The translations under genes were made by a program, and so were the position numbers. Positions 36,401 to 58,259 of a DNA stretch of 64,000 nt are shown here, in pieces. Each line of letters starts with the position of its first letter. Within the stretch, counting starts at the first letter, position 1. Below the pieces are notes generated by a model. It searched no databases and was not told the DNA's origin. It saw nothing but the letters and a program-made list of their open reading frames with translations. The stretch is from Sthenelais limicola (taxonomy: Eukaryota; Annelida; Polychaeta; Phyllodocida; Sigalionidae). The stretch spans positions 112,592,582-112,656,581 of the forward strand of contig OW804097.1 of the NCBI GenBank assembly GCA_942159475.1, read 5' to 3'.

Positions 36401-37877
36401 CACCGTACACATCAGAGGTAGCTGCCTGGGGTAGCCCTACCGGCCCTGCAGGCATGGTCCCCGTCAGCCTTCCCCGGGTGCGGGACCGTGCCATAGAGGC
36501 ACAGTATAAACAAAACTGAAATCGGTGCCTATAAGTTAGAGTATTGCTCGATCACCTAATACTTACCTGTAACTATTTCCCACGACTAATAGCCATCCTA
36601 CAATCTGATGTTTTAGGTCTAGATGGGTTGTTGTAATGGAGATCGATGAGAAATTCTGTAGAGGGGAAAACCGTTATCCAAAATCGTCGCCATTTTCAAA
36701 CTGTATTGCTTGACGCTTGGGGGCCAAGTAGGTTAATTGGAAATGGGCATCATATTTGTTTCTAAACTGATATTTTGTATTTCTAAACTGATATTTTGTA
36801 TATTTCCCAACTTATCATCTTATTTGGTGTACTCATCGGGCTTTAAAACGCTTGTAATTCATGATTTTGGGAGATCGGCAAACCGTTGTAATGGGTACTA
36901 CTCTCTGTGTTCTACCATTTTCAAATTTTCCACTTCCAGTTTCTACCGCGCGCCCAACCCATTCTATTCTAGAAGTAATTCAGAGCATTCTCTGGGCAAA
37001 GAAGTAATGAGATTTGAAAATATATGATTTATTATAAACACAGGAGTCATACAGGGTAAAAAATACCTTTGGTATCTGGGATTACAGGGTTAAATTATAC
37101 CTTTACGGGAAACTGTATGGGCAGGGAACCTGTATGCGGGGCCCATATGTTAAGTACTGTTAAGGTAGGCCTACGGGATTCGAGGCTGAAATCCTACGGG
37201 ATTCGGGGCTGAAATTGAGGAGTTACGGGTATTCATTGAGGATAGGAGTTAATTCATAATTGATGTCACATAAATGATTATAATTGGCGATGAAGGTTTG
37301 CAGCAGCCTTCACGTTTTCGGGTCACGTTTGCAGCAGCCTTCATAACTCCATTTATAGGGCAGCGAAAACATTTATAGGGCAGCGAAAACCTCTCTCATA
37401 AGATAAATAAATGAGTAAATGAGTTTATTGTTGGAATAAATGAAATGAGTTTATTGTTGGAATAGATTTTATCCAACAATAGATTTTATTATGGTTTGGA
37501 TAACAGATACTTGGGATAACATGAGTTTATTGTTGGAATAACAGTTAGTCGTTGTTGGTATTATAACAGCTGGGATGGGGGAATAACAGTTGATATAACA
37601 AATAATCGTTGAGATACATAATAACTGTTAATCGTTGAGATACATAATAATTGTTAATCGTTGAGATACATAATAATAACAGTTAAACTCTAGTTTAACT
37701 CTATTGTTGGGATAAGATGTTGTTTTTCAAAAACTAATTGAAAGCTCTGATCACACCCCTGAAGGCTCTGATCACACCCCCCAGCACCCAGCCCCCCTCC
37801 CACGACACCTTGCACACACCCTCCCCCCTCCCACGACACCTTTCCCCCAACCCCCATCTGCCAGAAGCTGTTTTCCT
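33483..37877. repeat. Zone of dense short tandem duplications, no gene supported
   Basis: Exact or near-exact duplications of 15-50 bases occur every 100-200 bases. Examples: a 47-base unit with TAACGTCTTGTACTAGACAG at 33779/33826, ACTTGTAAGGGTCGCGCA at 34247/34268, GAAAGTTTTATACACGAAAG near 35390, AACGACTTGGATAACTGAAT repeated four times near 36200-36290, and ATCGTTGAGATACATAATAA near 37605-37670. A G-run of more than 20 bases lies at 35976-35996. Open frames are short and lack motifs. Confidence 0.75.
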
Positions 37878-38018
37878 ATTCGCTAATCACCTTGGGGCCC
37901 TGGAGCTGCCTCTCTTCCCCCCTTCCCCCTTATTCGCTAATCCTGTCCCTCCTTGCCCATTCGCTAATCTTGCAAGGCCAATCAGAGTGTTATGGGTGGT
38001 CTCTTTGGCCTTTAAATA
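37878..38018 (+). promoter_or_regulatory. Promoter of the five-exon gene
   Basis: ATTCGCTAATC occurs three times, at 37878, 37932 and 37959; the spacings are 54 and 27 bases. A CCAAT box (GGCCAATCAG, 37977-37986) and a TATA-like TTTAAATA (38011-38018) follow. The distance from TATA to the first ATG (38056) is about 40 bases. The CTAATC half matches the reverse of the GATTAG core bound by Otx/Gsc-type homeodomains; a link to those factors is inference. Confidence 0.6.
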
Positions 38019-38055
38019 TGGAGCTTTGGGACGGACAAATCATTACACTCACACC

Positions 38056-39902
38056 ATGACGACCATCGAAGAACTGAACAGCAACAGCACCTGGACAGGC
38101 AGCGAGTGGGATGGCCTCTCCAGAACGCCCTCACCGATCTTTGGTCCAGGCCAATCGGACCCAAGGATTGCCAAGAGCAAAGCAGTAAGTATGATTTTTT
38201 TAGCGGGGGGCGGGGGGATATTTAACCTCCATGTTATTTTTGACATGTTATTTTTGGGGGGATATACATAAGCGATTTTGGATATATAAACGTACTTGAC
38301 GTTTTGCACCCTTCATAATTAGGATATATAAATGTACTGAACGTTTGCACCCTTCATAATTAGGACGTACTGAACGTTTGCACCCTTCATAATTAGTCCT
38401 AATTTATTTTGAATTTGCTAGGGGAAAACCTTTTGCGAGGGGAAACATTGCATTCTAGTTATATATGACCAAACGCTTTAGATCCCACATGAACTATATG
38501 ACCAAACGCTTTAGATCCCACATGAACTCAGATAAACGTTTTAGATCCCACATAAACTCAGATATTTTTGTTTTAATAGTTGCTGAGGATGCAGACCCCA
38601 CCGCCAGAGAGGGTGGAACAGCAGGTGTCAGACTGTCTTCGTCCCTGGAACTCCTGGGACTTCGCAGAAGTGTTCCTTTTCCCGGACCCTGCCTCACCAA
38701 GCCCCATCCCTGCCCCACCAAGCCCCATCCCTGCCCCACCAAGCCCCATGTGTCTGCGCCCTACAGACACTTTTGACGTTGAGAAATGGGTATGTATCTC
38801 TGTTTAATGTGAGAAATGGGTATGTATCTCTGTTTAATGGGTATCTCTGAGACTGTACGTAGGGTTTGAGGTACTGTTAACTTCTATTGATAATAACTCG
38901 ATTGATAAATAACTCGATTGATAATAACTTTTTAAGCAATTCATACTCCTACTATAACCCATATACTCCTACTATATATAACCCATGTGATTGTTTATTT
39001 CATAAGCATGTTTCTCTAGTTACAGGGATGCGTTACTCCTCCCCCAAAGAGATCAAGACTCTTTGCAGAATGGGACGATTACCCTGAAAATGTAAGTAGC
39101 ATTTTGGTTTAGAACTTCAGCCCAGGAATAAGAAACCATAATAGAAATAGAGTAAATAGTAGTTAACATTTCCATCGACACACACAGGTGTCGATGGAAA
39201 TGTTAACATTTCCATCGACACCCTATGTGACTGTTAACAAACTTTTACACCTAGTCGGCCGTCACCCCCTCGACGGGAGGCGGCAAGCTAAGGTGTCAAA
39301 ACTTATTAACTCATACAGGTTTTTGTCCATTCAGTCCATGAATCTTCATTCCACCTCAAGGACGATATAGCATTGTCATTAATCCATGTCCTTCATTCCA
39401 CCTCCAGGACGATCTACAAAAGCGTCTGAATGATGAATACCAGGCGCAACCAATAGCACTTCATATGTGCAACTCTCTGGACATGGTAAGTCCTTTACTA
39501 CTTACGCTTGACGTCCTACTACTCAATTAAGCTTGACGTCCTACTACTCAATTTTATTTTTACTTACAAATGAATTACACTACTCAATTTTATTTTTACT
39601 TACTAATGAACTACGCTTGACGTTACTACTATTAAATTTTGATTAGATGGATATATGACTGCCTCAGATGATGCCTGATACGATTACCTAATTATATATT
39701 GTGTTTACTCTCATTATATATTGTGTTTACTCTCTCATTAAATATTGTCTTTACTCGTTCACAGGCTTTTTACTACCCCGATGCATACATCCAAGGCATC
39801 GCCGATGTATCAGACACAGACAGTGATGCGACCGTATGGCAGCCTTACGACAGTGAATGTTCCGTTATCGAGGAGTCGTTCCTAAGCCAGAATTTAGATT
39901 AG
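38056..39902 (+). CDS. Unrecognised five-exon gene, 206 aa
   Basis: Exons 38056-38184, 38580-38789, 39026-39091, 39408-39485 and 39765-39902 all break in phase 0. Their donors are strong (GTAAGT, GTATGT, GTAAGT, GTAAGT) and every acceptor is AG. The protein starts MTTIEELNSNSTWTGSEWDG. It has Ser-Pro and Thr-Pro sites (TPSPIFGPG), a 21-bp tandem repeat in exon 2 that encodes SPIPAPP units, a basic PPPKRSR that could be a nuclear signal, and an acidic C terminus (DVSDTDSD, SECSVIEE). I recognise no family. The low-complexity, Pro-rich and acidic make-up is like that of small regulators of transcription, but that is only a resemblance. A TATA/CCAAT promoter lies upstream and AATAAA at 40028-40033. 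The introns contain local duplications, one of which copies the acceptor and first bases of exon 4 (39350 against 39400). The exons remain in frame, which argues for an active gene. Confidence 0.75.
39162..39230. repeat. 20-bp perfect hairpin plus third copy, in intron 3
   Basis: GTTAACATTTCCATCGACAC and its exact reverse complement (39188-39207) are separated by a few bases, and then TTAACATTTCCATCGACACC follows a third time. It lies in an intron of the five-exon gene and could be a recent inverted duplication from template switching. Confidence 0.85.
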
Positions 39903-40027
39903 GTTATTTTAAATTGAATGTAGAATAGGTTTTAAATTGAATGTAGACTAGGTTATTGTAAATTGAATGTATAGGATTGTAAATTGAATGTAATGCATTG
40001 TAGTTTATTGACATGTAGGATTGAGTA

Positions 40028-40033
40028 AATAAA
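40028..40033 (+). terminator. Poly(A) signal AATAAA
   Basis: The hexamer is 126 bases after the stop codon of the five-exon gene. A second AATAAA is at 40113-40118. Either could end the transcript. Confidence 0.55.
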
Positions 40034-40459
40034 CAAAAAATGTAATAATGTATGCACTGTAATCGTTATCTTTTAAGGACTTAAATTTCCCTTAGATTCC
40101 ACAAAAGAGCATAATAAAGGTGTGCCATTTATTTTGGTTAATAGGGGCGGCCATCATTGTAATGGGTGGGGGAATGGATGGGGTGGGGAAAGGGAGACTT
40201 TTTCAGGAGGTATCGTATCTTCCTGACCATTACTTGGCTCATTCGGGGCCGGCGTCTATTTATTTATTGAAGTTTATTGACGATACGGGGCAGGCGATTA
40301 TTTGGCACTGAGATCATCATTATTACAGGGTGCGGGAATGGATGGGGGGTGGGGGGGTGGGAGACTTGATTGAATATTGCCAACTCTCAAGAAGATTTGA
40401 TGAGCCCTGAAAAGGGCTATTTGTTTGCAGGGAAGGGAGAGGCGGGTCTAGCGGATTCT
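40034..40459. other. Convergent intergenic region with G-rich repeats
   Basis: It separates the five-exon gene (+) from the minus-strand small gene. The segment with GGGAATGGATGGGG occurs twice (about 40171 and 40332), followed each time by GGGAGACTT. No gene is seen. Confidence 0.5.
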
Positions 40460-40768
40460 TCAGGTAATGACTTGAATATCATCATCAAGGCTGGCGATGT
40501 CATGCTCTTGCTTCTCCATTAGACGCACAGTATATATCCTATACATCTCTGCCACCCCTTTTAGTACTTGCGCTCTGAGGGCAAGATTTTTTGCTACCAA
40601 ATGACTGGTACTTGTCTTCAACTTCATGGCCCGTCTATATCTCACAGCAATAGCATTCATGGCCCTTATGAGATGTTGTAGTTGGTAACCACCCTTGACG
40701 ATCTTCTCTTCGGCCAACTGAATGTCCAACTGAATCTCCAACATAAGGTCTTCGATACGGCCGTCCAT
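40460..40768 (-). CDS. Small helical protein, 102 aa (divergent pair, left)
   Basis: The ATG at 40768 is the first in frame and follows a strong TATA box (TATATAAA, 40814-40821 on the minus strand) by about 46 bases. The protein is mostly predicted helix, with a central RYRRAMKLK and the stretch NLALRAQVLKGVAEMYRIYT. Its layout matches the 106-residue protein encoded divergently at 41172: both begin MD, both have RY(R/Q)RA in the middle, and both share the N-L/I-R-L...M(Y/F)xxYI pattern after it. They look like distant paralogues. I know no family for either. No membrane segment, signal peptide or enzyme motif is visible. The single-exon structure is unlike its multi-exon neighbour. Confidence 0.6.
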   Translation of the reverse strand: MDGRIEDLMLEIQLDIQLAEEKIVKGGYQLQHLIRAMNAIAVRYRRAMKLKTSTSHLVAKNLALRAQVLKGVAEMYRIYTVRLMEKQEHDIASLDDDIQVIT

Positions 40769-40813
40769 CTTGAGGGTATTCAAAAGAATGATTTGACATG
40801 ACTAGTAGCCTGG

Positions 40814-41120
40814 TTTATATATTGATAGAATGCCAGCTGACAGGTCGCACCCATGTCTTGAGTGTGAAGTGGCACTTGACATACTCCACTGAGCGACGAA
40901 CGCTATTCGCGCGACAATCGTGTCACTTTGATCTGAGTGCCAGTCAACTAGATCAAAGATATATGTCAGTGACATTGTCGCACAGGTATGGTTTTGATGT
41001 CGCACAGGTGTGGCATTGATGTCTGAGATCTAAGAATCGAGGGGGATATGTGTGCTATTGATGTTTGAAATCAAAGGGGAAATGACGTCATTGGTAGCTC
41101 CAGTAGGCATATATATATAA
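40814..41120. promoter_or_regulatory. Bidirectional promoter with CRE and TCF/LEF-like sites
   Basis: TATA boxes point outwards at both edges (TATATAAA on the minus strand at 40814-40821; ATATATATAA on the plus strand at 41110-41119). Between them lie TGACGTCA (41083-41090, a full CRE/ATF palindrome), an inverted CCAAT (ATTGG, 41090-41094), and three TCF/LEF-like cores: CTTTGAT (40926), ATCAAAG (40952) and ATCAAAG (41070). ATGTCGCACAGGT(A/G)TGG is partly duplicated near 40975 and 41000. The sites are seen; their use is inference. Confidence 0.6.
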
Positions 41121-41171
41121 CTGTGGTTGTTGGTGTAGGCTCATTCACTCTCTCAGAGACATTGAACAACC

Positions 41172-41492
41172 ATGGACAACCTCATTCAACAGTACAACCA
41201 ACGTAAAGAAGTGCTTGGTAGAGCCATGAGCCAAGTTCACATCATGACCCATCACATTCACGCAGCACAGATGCGCTATCAGCGGGCAACAGAAAAGGGA
41301 AACGTCTGCATGGAACCAACTCTAAATATTCGTTTGGGCACGATGGTTAGGGTGCAGCACATGTTTGAAGTATACATCAGCCAAGTGAAAAAGGAAATAG
41401 AAAATATTGCCGATCGATTATTTGAAGAGCATGGATTGGACATAGACGTCTATGAACAAGGCTGGGAGTCAGAATCTGAAGAATGGAATTAG
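41172..41492 (+). CDS. Small helical protein, 106 aa (divergent pair, right)
   Basis: The ATG lies about 50 bases after the TATA box at 41110, in the context ACCATGG, a good initiation site. The protein reads MDNLIQQYNQRKEVLGRAMS, then RYQRATEKG, then NIRLGTMVRVQHMFEVYISQ, and ends with an acidic tail (ESESEEWN). It is nearly all helix with hydrophobic positions about every three to four residues, so a coiled coil or helical bundle is likely. It appears to be a paralogue of the minus-strand protein at 40460-40768 and shares its upstream region. No known family is recognised. There is no AATAAA soon after the stop; the 3' end is undefined. Confidence 0.6.
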   Translation: MDNLIQQYNQRKEVLGRAMSQVHIMTHHIHAAQMRYQRATEKGNVCMEPTLNIRLGTMVRVQHMFEVYISQVKKEIENIADRLFEEHGLDIDVYEQGWESESEEWN

Positions 41493-41860
41493 AGAAATCC
41501 GTCCAAAATCCGTCACTGCAACGGCCCTACTCAGGGCCACAAATTCATAAGAGCTATACTTATATTCAGCAGCCTATCCCATTATCCCAACCTATATTCA
41601 GCAGCCTATCCCATTATCCCAACCTATCCCATTATCCCAACACCTGAAATCCCCTTCCCCAATATTATCCATTGGCTAAATTAGGAAGAATTGCAAAAAA
41701 TACTTAAAGTTTAAAAAAATCAAATGTACACAATTTTCAATCGGACCCATACATCTAATAACGTCGCAAGTTTGTGACGCAACTATTGGGGGAGGAGCGT
41801 GGGAAAGTTTGTGACGCAACTATTGGGGGAGGAGCGTGGGAAAGAATCTTAGGAGTCTAA
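41493..41860. other. Short duplications, no gene
   Basis: TATTCAGCAGCCTATCCCAT and AGTTTGTGACGCAACTATTG are each present twice within about 50 bases. This is the right edge of the local-duplication zone. Confidence 0.6.
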
Positions 41861-41869
41861 GTGGGCGTG

Positions 41870-42100
41870 TGTCGCGGTTAGGTAAGCTTCGCGGTACGGA
41901 TCTGTAATGGGACGGCGCCGCCTGACGGTGCGCCGCATTGCGGCGCTGACCCGGTATTGGACGGTGCGGCCTAACGGTACGAAATTTTGGGGAGCGCACC
42001 GTTCTGGCGCGGCGCAAACATTGGCTATCGGTGCGGTATTGTTCTAAAACGGAGCGGAACCATAGGGCACCGCTCTATTACGCCACAGGCTAAGAGTGTA
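41870..42100 (-). repeat. GC-rich dispersed repeat, copy 4
   Basis: In reverse complement it begins TACACTCTTAGCCTGTGGCG and continues with AACAATACCGCACCGATAGC, as copy 1 at 2959 does. GC- and CpG-rich words (ACGGTGCGGC, GCGCCGC) fill the rest. The outer TA is shared by both copies. Confidence 0.8.
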
Positions 42101-42310
42101 CCGAGTTCCATTCACTATTTATTACATGGCCCGAGCAAAGAAAAATAGTGTAATAACCACTTGTTTTTCCCTCCGAATCGCCATAAAGTATCTCAATTCG
42201 TATTTTTATTGCACGTGTATAATAAAGCATTTTTATTGCTCCCACTTAAGTGCACTTCTCAGTTATCGCATGGGCGTGTAATAAAAAGCTTTTATGGTGT
42301 ATAATTACAT

Positions 42311-42543
42311 GGGTCAGATATTCAGAAAATGTACAATTGGCAGATCAACACATTTAGTAAATTCTGCTAAATTAGACCGAAAAATCGTCAACACTAGGAA
42401 TATCTGAGTATATTTAGTATTGCCTTGATTCAAACAATATGTTAGGTTAGGTTGAACTGTATTTTGAACCTGATTTTTGCCTTATTTGGGTTATTAGAGG
42501 GGAGAGGTGAAGGCGAATTGTACATTTTCTGAAAATCTGACCC
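42311..42543 (-). mobile_element. GGGTCAG MITE, full copy
   Basis: Both ends carry an inverted repeat of about 28 bases: GGGTCAGATATTCAGAAAAT on the left and, on the right, CATTTTCTGAAAATCTGACC plus a final C. Its length is 233 bp with no ORF. No clear target duplication is seen. Another full copy is at 56097-56322, with partial copies at 1765-1968, about 42865-43040 and about 43438-43590. Confidence 0.8.
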
Positions 42544-42559
42544 TCATCTGTATTCCCTG

Positions 42560-42860
42560 CTAGGTACGTCTGACCCTGTATGTATATTGTTAGGCGCTGA
42601 CGTACATGTATGAACTAAACTAGTATGGATAGTTTATTCATGGGTAATACTGGGATGCCATTCTTTTTCCATTCTCTGTGTTATATTAATCATTTCCCAA
42701 GTGCATCATTTAGTGTCAATAAACAGAACCCATCAACACCCCAACTAGGGAATAAAAACATATTGAAAAGGATGCATTCTTCATTATCCAAAGAAATCAT
42801 TCTTTATTATTGACGTCCGTTACATGAAGGGGGACAATAAAGGGGGACGTCTTAAGAAAA
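42560..42860. other. No supported gene
   Basis: Sequence between MITE copies, with a 62-codon frame that has no recognisable features. Confidence 0.45.
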
Positions 42861-42864
42861 TTGG

Positions 42865-43590
42865 CCTTCACCAATCCTCTCAAATATCCCTAATATGAGG
42901 CAGGGATGAGGATCAAAACACATAGTACATTTCAATATTTATAACCGAATACCCTTTTTGAATCAAAGCAATACCAAAATAAAAGCTCAGATATACCATA
43001 CCGAGTATTTATAATTTTTCAGCCTATGGCAGAATTAAACAAATAAGGTGAGCTTGTGTTTTTATGTAATGTAGAATAGATATGACAGGTGGTATACTTG
43101 CTAGTCTAATCAATTATTCGTGAGGGTGTATACCATATATCATTATCACCATAATTATTATACATATATAATATATCCTTTTATAAAGCATCATTAATAA
43201 TTATTATTTAATATTGTTTCAGTCTAAGCTCAGACCTGACAGAGTCCCTCCAAACTGGGGGAAAGCCCACCGCAAACTCCCATTAGATTCCAATTATTCG
43301 GCCTACTCCAGGGCCGAAAAAGCCATTTATATAATAGTGCATCACTGACATGCCGATCTTATCTGATCTGAGCGTCTAGAGCGGTCACGTACATGACGTA
43401 TGTCTGTAAATTTGTGAGCGTGATAATGTAAGATATTGGATCAGGCCATCAGGAAATGTACAATCAGCATTTATACACGTTTTGCTAAATTAAAACTGAC
43501 AATGATAACGAATATATAGGCTTATTCCGTTGAATAAACAAATATGTTGGTTACGTTGAACTGTATTTTGAACGTAATTTAAAAAATTAA
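42865..43590 (+). repeat. Nested dispersed-repeat pieces
   Basis: A partial GGGTCAG MITE (42865-43040, with CACCAATCCTCTCAAATA) is followed by a copy of the 210-bp GTTGAGAGAGTCCC family (43220-43385) and another partial MITE in the other orientation (about 43438-43590). The order suggests insertions into older insertions. Confidence 0.65.
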
Positions 43591-43599
43591 AGCCTTGAG

Positions 43600-43961
43600 T
43601 TATAGGAAAATAATTCCCAAATTAACATCTCGCTGTATTACATTACAGATACATTGCAGATAGATGCTCCCCCCCCCCCCCCTGTTTAAATTGCCTCCTA
43701 CACCACTGTAAAGTATGGTGTTAAAACAGGGCGTAAAGCAACCAATCCCCCCCCCCCACACACACACACACACCGCCTAAACTGAAATTATTGGCATTTA
43801 CGTAATCCTGATTTACAGGTAATTTTAACATGAATACAATTATTGAGAGGCGAAACGAGGCAAGATGCACTTAACATGTACTAAAACAATTTCTTAGGAT
43901 CTTTTTAGAAAGTTACATCTCTAATAAGTAGAATTATTATTTATTTATTTCATTGTTCCAG
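43600..43961. other. Poly(C)/(CA)n and repeat tail
   Basis: C-runs at 43670-43682 and 43747-43757 flank a short GGGCGTAAAGCAACCAATC repeat end; a (CA)n run follows. The sequence just before 43962 is T-rich and serves as the acceptor tract of the next exon. Confidence 0.5.
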
Positions 43962-55533
<11,572 letters not shown>

Positions 55534-56090
55534 GAGCAAGTATGTTTTTATTAACGAACTGATGTTTATTGGAGTGATACTGTTATTATAACTGTTTTTT
55601 TTTTGTTTTTAAAAAAACAAAACAAACCAAACCTTTTATTCAAAATAGCCTGCCTTCGTGGCTCTTACAATGCTACGACATATAGGACACTAAAGCACAC
55701 AGATTACAAGACAAGGAAAATAACCATAATCGTTCATTGGTAGTGAAAGGACATTATAACTGTTCAATCATACCCAGTAATATAACACCGTCACCATGAG
55801 GAAAAATACATGTATGACATATAGTTGACGTTATTTTTCTTATGAACCAACGAGCGGCAGGCTGAATAGCAGCGACTGCCTTGGTGCAAGATTTCGATAT
55901 TTTATGTTGTCATTTACAGAATACATAATTCATGTACTACCAGTGCCTGTGCTGAAATATGGCAACCGCTTCATCATTAGATATTAAGCAAAACGTAACT
56001 AGAGTTACTAGATACTGCTGCCACCTGGTGCCATCAACCTGCAACAAGTACTCAGTGAGAAGCGCTTGTATATAACATTATATGAGTGAA
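55534..56090. other. 3' flank of the basic-domain gene, no further feature
   Basis: T-rich and A-rich runs near 55591-55625; no poly(A) hexamer close to the stop and no other gene seen. Confidence 0.4.
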
Positions 56091-56096
56091 ATCGCC

Positions 56097-56322
56097 AGAA
56101 AATGTACAATTCACTTTCACCAATTCTCTGAAATAACCCAAATTTCAGACGATAATAAAGATCAAAATAGAGTTAACCTAACCAAACAGATCGCTAGAAT
56201 CAATACAGTGCCAAATATACTCGAATTTACCTAGTATTGACCCAATTGCAGCCTGTTTTAGCATAATTTAGTAAATATGTACAGCTGCCAATTGTACATC
56301 TTCTGACAATCTGACCCATATG
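56097..56322 (+). mobile_element. GGGTCAG MITE, second full-length copy
   Basis: Left end ATCGCCAGAAAATGTACAAT (the outermost bases have decayed), right end CCAATTGTACATCTTCTGAC then AATCTGACCC. The body has CACCAATTCTCTGAAATAAC, shared with the copies near 1765 and 42865. Confidence 0.75.
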
Positions 56323-56329
56323 AAGCAAT

Positions 56330-57660
56330 ATGATAAACAGAGACTCAGCCTTTGTGCTGTTCACTTGTATATATATCACTACATGTATACATCGTATCAG
56401 GAGTGAATTTGTAAGGATTATTGGCACTCAACTTGGTGAAGATGGAAGATATATATAAGTATGTATAAGTCCCCCAGAACAATTTTCTTTTCATGACAGC
56501 AATGTCGCAGAGAAATGGAGACTTAAAGTTTTGAATGGTATTCAGAAGCAGTTGCCATTGAAGACGTGAAGTGGAAGACATGACCATTGCTGACAGTGAC
56601 ACCGAAATATTGCAACCAATATATGACATCATGAAGTGCAATAATTAGGCCAGATGAAACGTACGCTCGATCGGCTCGGAAGAATTGCTGCAACGTTCAT
56701 GTAAATAACTTAATAAATAATAACTTTTTTTTTTTTTTTTTTTACGACAACTTCTTTTATTCAATCTGTCAACAATGTCATCTTCTTCCGGGACTTTGTG
56801 CGTTATACTTTAATTAGATGATTAAATGGTTGGGTCCTTCATTTCCTAACGATTCGTTTGCTCGTTTGTTCAAATTCGGATGCCTGATATTGTGAATGTG
56901 TCTATACATAACATGATCCATTACAAATAAAACGATGGAAATATAATTTAAAATATAGTTGTATTTATAAGGTGGTAGGCCTGTACGTGTCAGCTGTGAG
57001 CGGGCTTTGGTGCTTTTAAAAAAATATTTGCATTTCAAGCAGCCGATTTGCGATAACCTATATGGCCTCTATATAAATATTAATTAAACTCTGGTAAGTA
57101 CCAGTTGATACCAGTGGTATATTTCTAAAAGAAAATGTATTGGAAAGCAAATACAGATATGTTTTACTGTTCTAAAATCTGTTATAGATAATTTATTTTC
57201 TGATTGGGGAATCTTTTAATTTTCAAATTATCAGGTATACTTCAGTGCATATACATCGGTACATCTAAACTGAGTGTTCTGAATTTGGGTAGGCCCTAAT
57301 CTGGTAAATTATCATAATCAGTAGTATTCACGGATTAATGTACTAGAATAATATGATTCACCTAAAAGTGTTATGATTATATTTCGATGATGAAACGCAT
57401 CACTATATATAACGGTGGAATTGACCATATACAACGGTGGAATTTGTCGAAATAAAAATTTGTACAATAAATTACTACTTTTGCTGCCTTGGATTTCTTT
57501 ATGATGGGCCTTCATCACCCGGACCACTATTTTAATATATTCCACATTTTCCCACGACGGGATACAATACTTTATACCATACTAGTTCGATTTTCCTCCC
57601 CAAAAAGGTAACAGCGGGAAAACATGGGATTTTTCATTCCATAAGCTAGTCGACCTTTTT
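56330..57660. other. No supported gene
   Basis: Short frames up to about 98 codons on the minus strand lack motifs, start context and splice partners. A run of T lies at 56727-56743. Confidence 0.45.
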
Positions 57661-57738
57661 GTCACACTTTGTTTCTGTACCTGTATAACTCAGTGGCGAA
57701 TAAACAATTTTCTAATCTAATCTAATCTAATCTAATAT
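57640..57738 (+). mobile_element. LINE 3' tail with (TCTAA)n
   Basis: TGTATAACTCAGTGGCGAATAA... is followed by TTTTCTAATCTAATCTAATC and further TCTAA units to 57738. The same kind of tail, reverse-complemented, ends the LINE fragment at 5648. Only the extreme 3' end is present; its start is not clear. Confidence 0.5.
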
Positions 57739-57739
57739 A

Positions 57740-58255
57740 TTTTGTCCCTTGACCATTGTCTCTATATATTGCCTGTGTTCCAATCTGATGACGAAAGCCG
57801 CCGATCGCACGCATACGTTATCCTCTGTGATAGCGAATTTGTAAGTAGTACACGAAAAATGTCCTTTGTCGCCGGTTACATTGAACAAGAAAACTGATAT
57901 TGGGGATTGTTGGTAATTCTGATCAGAACTTGTGTTTGGCAACACGAGGGAAATAAGTAGGCCTACCTCTTTTGTGGTTATTCTAAATTAATTAAATGTT
58001 TAATTAAATATCGCAGGTATAACCTAGCCTTATATAGAGGATCATTTCTGGAGGACGGTGCTAACTAACGTTAACCGCAAATTGAGACTAAACGACCCAT
58101 CTCTCAGACAATAGGCTGTCGTTTATTCAATACGTACGTTAGCCTATCGTTGTTTAAAAATAAACGTCAGTAAATAGATCTATGCTACGGGATGTTACTG
58201 ATGATGTAGACAGTATTAGAAATATTGCTGACATTCAATCTTTTAATCGGTCTTC
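57740..58255. other. No supported gene
   Basis: A 72-codon minus frame near 57727-57945 has no motif. Nothing else recognised. Confidence 0.4.
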
Positions 58256-58259
58256 TTAT

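Noticed and set aside
2959..42100. A 39-kb transposon bounded by the GC-rich inverted copies
   Set aside because: The copies are dispersed-family members found elsewhere in the window, the flanking TA is weak evidence, and the content between them is a patchwork of unrelated repeats and genes.
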